Of a stretch of DNA of 64,000 bases, positions 60,801-64,000 are shown in pieces. The number at the start of each line of letters is the position of its first letter. The first letter of the stretch is position 1. The position numbers and the translations under genes are program-made. The DNA is from Heterodera schachtii (taxonomy: Eukaryota > Nematoda > Chromadorea > Rhabditida > Heteroderidae): assembly GCA_023374025.1 (NCBI GenBank), contig SIJG01000008.1:2368057-2432056 (forward strand), read 5' to 3'. Under the pieces are notes generated by a model that saw only the letters and a list, made by a program, of their open reading frames with translations, was not told where the DNA came from and did not search any database.

Positions 60801-61270
60801 TTTTTGTTTTTTTTTTTGCCAATTTTTGGGTTTTCTGAGTCGGTTTTTTATTGAAGGAAAACGCCGCTCGGGCAACAGCAGGCCAATAAAATGACCGTTT
60901 TTTCTATTTAGTTAGAGCGAAAATCACGACTCATTACCGAAGTCCTGGTTCCGGGCACTCATACCTACCCCTCCCAAGGGGGTAAATTTAAAAAAAATCG
61001 AAATTGACCGAACATATTTTTTCCACCGGTACCCCCACCCAAGCCCTGGGGGTGAAGCCCCTTATTTTAAACAAAAAATTTAAAAAACCAAACCATGGTC
61101 AACTGTTGGTCGCTTCGGTTGCTGTCGATGGGCAACGGTGGACATGGCCAAGGGTTGGCGCCCGTGTCTTTGTAGTCAATGCACTCCCAACGGCCACGAG
61201 TAAACACCGCCGGCACCGGCACAACCTTTGAAAATGATTTTTTTTTTTTTGGGTTCTTCAAAATGGTCAT
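57890..61270 (-). CDS. TSC22-domain protein, full-length copy
   Basis: Exons on the minus strand: 61094-61270 (ATG at 61270; KKKKSFSKVVPV, TRGRWECIDYKD), 60297-60693 (Ala/Ser/Thr/Gly-rich), 59763-59902, 59515-59636, 59311-59398 (ends DNKIEQAM), 59167-59250 (TSC box DLVKTHLTFAVREEVEILR), 58481-58669 (zipper VTLLEGENQILRQYAP then a Gln-rich stretch) and 57890-58102 (Gln/His/Ser/Pro-rich tail, stop at 57890-57892). All junctions are in phase. The layout, a short conserved N-terminal motif, a long disordered middle and a C-terminal TSC box with zipper, matches long TSC22D/Bunched isoforms. The chosen ATG is the first in frame; an upstream exon is possible. It lies 835 bases downstream of JTB on the same strand, so co-transcription is conceivable. 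Confidence 0.8.
58908..58950. mobile_element. Partial foldback arm, word TCTCGCCG
   Basis: GGGGACTCGCCGAGACAAAA followed by ATCTCGCCGCC has the form of one arm of the Mutator-like family. The opposite arm is not evident, so this is a truncated copy in an intron of the full-length TSC22 gene. Confidence 0.5.
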
Positions 61271-62104
61271 CAAAGTGGAGGCATAACGAACAGCCCCGTT
61301 TTTTCATGGAGCCCATTTTTTCGCCCAGCCACCAAATAAATTGTTTTCCAAGTTTTCTCAATTTTTATTAAGTTGGTATAGGGCACCCACGACGACCTCG
61401 CCCCAAAAAAATTTATTCATTTTTTGGGGTACACCCCGAGCTATATAGCTGAGTTCAAATTCTCACCACGAAGGGTACGATCACTACACTCTTTTAAATT
61501 ATGGACTACCCTCGAAAAAAAATTAGTTTTTTTTAAAAATAAAACAGACTTGAAACTGACGCTCCTTTGGCTTTGCAACTGTAGACGTCATCGAATTAAA
61601 TGGCAAAATAAATGTATTAAATTTCTCTCTTAAATATTTTTGAACGCAATTTTTTTTTTTTCTTAATTAGTTAACTTATGTGGTATTACACAAAAAAAGC
61701 TCATAAGGAGCTCTATAAATCATCTACCTATTTTTTAATCCTAAATCCCAGTTGTAAATTGTAAAATAAAAAGATGCCAATTAATTTCAAACAAATTAAA
61801 CATTATGCCAAGAAAAAATAAATACGAAAAATAAACAAATAAATTAATTAAAAACGATTAAGTGAAAATCACAAAAATTATTGAAAATGGACGTATACAA
61901 AATAAGATGCTTTTTGCATTTTCAAAAATATTAATAAATTAAACACCGTAAATAATTAGAAATATCATAAAATAATTAAATGATAAAAGTGAAAATAAAT
62001 AATTCTGGGCACATTCAGCGGGGGGTTCAATATATCAATCATTATTATCACTGTGCAAAAGTGCCATCGGAGGAATTTTTGCGTTTTCCACAAAAAAACG
62101 AAAT
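61271..62104. other. Spacer between JTB and TSC22
   Basis: No gene seen. 61530-61690 is the flank duplicated at 56750-56920. The rest is AT-rich. There is no clear promoter or second acceptor that would decide whether the two genes share a transcript. Confidence 0.5.
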
Positions 62105-63199
62105 TCAATTGTCCCCCACAGCGGTGGCCAATCGGGCGTATGAATGTGCCGAGGAGCCAAACGCACGCCGTTCAATCAGTTCACGACGCCAGCGAACGTA
62201 CAGGGCGGACAGCACAGCACTGGCCATTGATGCCATACAAAACATATAAAAGCTGTCACTTTCCTGATCCCGAGACATGGTCAAGCAAGGCCTAAATTTG
62301 TTTAAAAAATAGATTAGTTGAGTGAAATGAAATTTTTTTTTAACATTTAGAATGGGACATAAAAGGCAAATTACTAAAAAAAAATTTGAAAATTTGAGGG
62401 AATTTTGTGGTCCATTTTGCCAATAGGTGCTGCGCAGGAAAACGTTTGCCATTTTTTCGAAAAAAAAATTCATTCTAGAAAAAAATTCTTGTTAGGAAAT
62501 GACGTTTTCGATTTTTTTCTCGCGAGTTTTATGTTAAATTTGGGTAAGAAAATTTTTTTTGGGTAAGAAAAAAAGATTTTTTTTCTCACTTATAAATAAT
62601 CGTATGATGTGATTTTGTGCCATTGTCCACTTTGTACTCCGCCACTGCTGGGCACGTGTACACATCGAAATATCCAGTTGGACGACAATGCTCTTTAAAA
62701 ATATTTGAAAACAATTTTCGAATTTTTGTGCACCAGATTGGAGCGCTTTAAGCTCAAAATCGTTGCAGCGTTGGCAATGCTGGGTGAGTGTGGCAAAAAT
62801 GGCACTTTTGCTGGTGTTTGCGCCAACGCCGCCATTGCTCGGACAAATTGGGTGTGGGAGCTTGGAAATTCGGAGATTTTTTTTTGGAAAATTTTTCATT
62901 TTTTACATTGCTCGGCTGACGCCGAAACAATTTGTCCGCTTGTGCAAAACTGTCCTCCACATATTCCTCGAAAAGCAGAATGAATAGTGAACAACTTGAA
63001 AATTTAGGGAAATTTTGGGAAAAATGGGGAATTTTTATTCGTTTTTTTACATTATTAAAATGCCAACGAGAATGGCCAAACGGCGCCGAGTGAACCATTC
63101 AAAAAGTGGCACCACTGTTGTTGCCATGAGAAATGCCCTTCGGACGGTGCGCCGGAGGCCACGCACAAATCGTGAAAAGCCTGGGGCCAGAGTGAGATG
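62105..63199 (-). CDS. JTB (jumping translocation breakpoint)-like membrane protein
   Basis: Exons on the minus strand: 63051-63199, 62907-62994, 62734-62860, 62590-62692 and 62105-62291, all in phase. First in-frame ATG at 63127 (MATTVVPLFEWF). A hydrophobic N-terminal segment (LAILVGILIICSLFILLF) is followed by a Cys-rich extracellular part with CQRCNDFELKA, CRPTGYFDVYTC and KPC, then a second TM (YMFCMASMASAVLSALYV) and a basic tail. The CxPTGYxxxxTC block and spacing are those of JTB, a small single-pass protein of animals linked to mitochondria and cytokinesis. It is longer at the N-terminus than human JTB. Identification rests on the Cys pattern and the TM; overall similarity is modest. 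Confidence 0.75.
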
Positions 63200-63206
63200 C
63201 TGAAAC
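63200..63206 (-). promoter_or_regulatory. Acceptor at the first known JTB exon
   Basis: TTTCAG precedes base 63199. With the ATG 72 bases further on, this may be a spliced-leader site or a normal intron end. Confidence 0.35.
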
Positions 63207-63209
63207 TGG

Positions 63210-63707
63210 AAAATTAAACAAAAAAAAATTTTTTTTATAAAATTTCGATGCCATATCTAAAAACTTTTTCAAAATTTTCTGTGCTATTGAGAAGGGATTT
63301 AGTTCCAAAAAAAACAACTTCCATGCCTTTAGAAATCAATGTAGGTGTGTGTATTGGTAGGGACAAGCCTTAAACTATTACTCTCAAAAAAATTCCAATT
63401 TTGCCAGAAGGCTTAATGGCAATGTTTGCCTAAATTTGTATGCATAATCTTCATGTGATGAGATGATGATGATGATGGCCTTGAGCATAACAAACACTTA
63501 ATGCTGCAAGCAGAAACCTCTTCAGAAAGGGGAAAAAATGGGAAGAAAACCTTCGCCACCCATTAAAATGATCGTCCGATCAGATCACATAACACAAACA
63601 CACATAAAGTGATCAGAGCAGCAAATAAAAATGTTTCAATCGCAGTGCCAATCAAAAAACGCTTAGAGCACATTCTCTACTTATTCTATAAATAATTTTA
63701 ATAGAAA
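63210..63707. other. Intergenic, divergent promoter region
   Basis: AT-rich space between JTB (minus) and the plus-strand frame at 63708. A CTATAAATAA match lies at about 63687-63696, close upstream of that ATG. A GATGATGATG run is near 63460. No gene seen. Confidence 0.4.
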
Positions 63708-64000
63708 ATGCCAACAAATTATCATAAATTGATGTTAATTGTTGTTTTTCTGATTCTGCCTGACACCGCAATTGGTGCTGAGCCAATAAAATTGGAAGTG
63801 CAACAATCGGCAACGGCCGAAGCATCACAAACCAATGAACAGCAGCAGGCGGTAATTGAATTTGAAATTTGGTATTTTTGGAACAGAAATTTGACCGCGA
63901 GAGGCAATTAGCTAGGGGAAGGGATATGCTGGATTGGAAGCAACAGGCGATAATTGAATTCGATAAATTTTTCAATTTCTTCGGCGACGGAATTATCAGG
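63708..64000 (+). CDS. Putative secreted protein, 5' end (runs off right edge)
   Basis: An ATG at 63708 opens a frame with a signal-peptide-like start: a hydrophobic LMLIVVFLILP core and a likely cleavage after AIGA. A Glu/Gln/Thr-rich part follows. Read straight through, the frame stops at 63911. A GTAATT donor at 63853 and an AG acceptor at 63936-63937 would instead join in phase to QQAIIEFDKFFNFFGDGII. The words around the two sites (CAGCAGGCGGTAATTGAATT and CAACAGGCGATAATTGAATT) are duplicated. I do not recognise a family. Confidence 0.35.

Noticed and set aside
60312..60838. Plus-strand open frame of 168 codons
   Set aside because: It is the complement of the Ala/Ser/Thr-rich TSC22 exon 60297-60693, whose minus-strand frame joins its neighbours in phase.
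1..64000. CRISPR array, bacterial operons or prophage
   Set aside because: No regularly spaced identical repeats, no Shine-Dalgarno-led gene strings; the window is eukaryotic and intron-rich.

Overview
This window looks like nuclear DNA of a nematode. Exons are short and fairly GC-rich, and they sit in very AT-rich introns crowded with homopolymers. A nematode-type 5S rRNA gene is present, and every confident gene encodes a conserved metazoan protein. Several introns use GC instead of GT donors, a trait I recall as unusually common in cyst nematodes such as Globodera. A tylenchid plant-parasitic nematode is therefore my best guess, but it is an inference.

Layout: five multi-exon genes or gene copies lie on the minus strand, plus the possible start of one gene on the plus strand. 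(1) 215-7497 is an ABCC5/MRP-5-like ABC transporter whose 3' part runs off the left edge. (2) 7498-11675 holds repeats, a tRNA-like element and a 5S rRNA gene. (3) 11676-30657 is a CASK/LIN-2 MAGUK scaffold with all domains in order: pseudokinase, two L27, PDZ, SH3 and guanylate-kinase-like. (4) 30658-36349 is intergenic, with GC-rich islands, G-runs and purine tracts. (5) 36350-47244 is an organic anion transporting polypeptide (OATP/SLCO) with a Kazal-like loop. (6) 47245-55541 is about 8 kb with no gene I can support, dominated by mobile elements. (7) 55542-56632 and 57890-61270 are two tandem copies of a TSC22-domain (leucine zipper) gene. (8) 62105-63199 is a JTB-like small membrane protein. 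(9) 63708-64000 on the plus strand is the possible 5' end of a secreted protein.

The genes show no common pathway: a membrane exporter, a membrane-associated scaffold, an organic anion transporter, a transcription-regulator-like protein and a JTB protein.

The most unusual material is in the mobile DNA. One family is foldback, Mutator-like MITEs with target duplications of about 8-10 bp. Their arms are built from a short repeated word that is shared within a copy but differs between copies (TTTCGCCG, TATCGCCG, CGTCGCCG, TCACGCCG, TCTCGCCG). A second family is hAT-like palindromic MITEs with 8-9 bp duplications that share a core but have different termini. In the transporter gene the Walker A coding segment appears to be missing, and a MITE without a visible target duplication lies where it should be.
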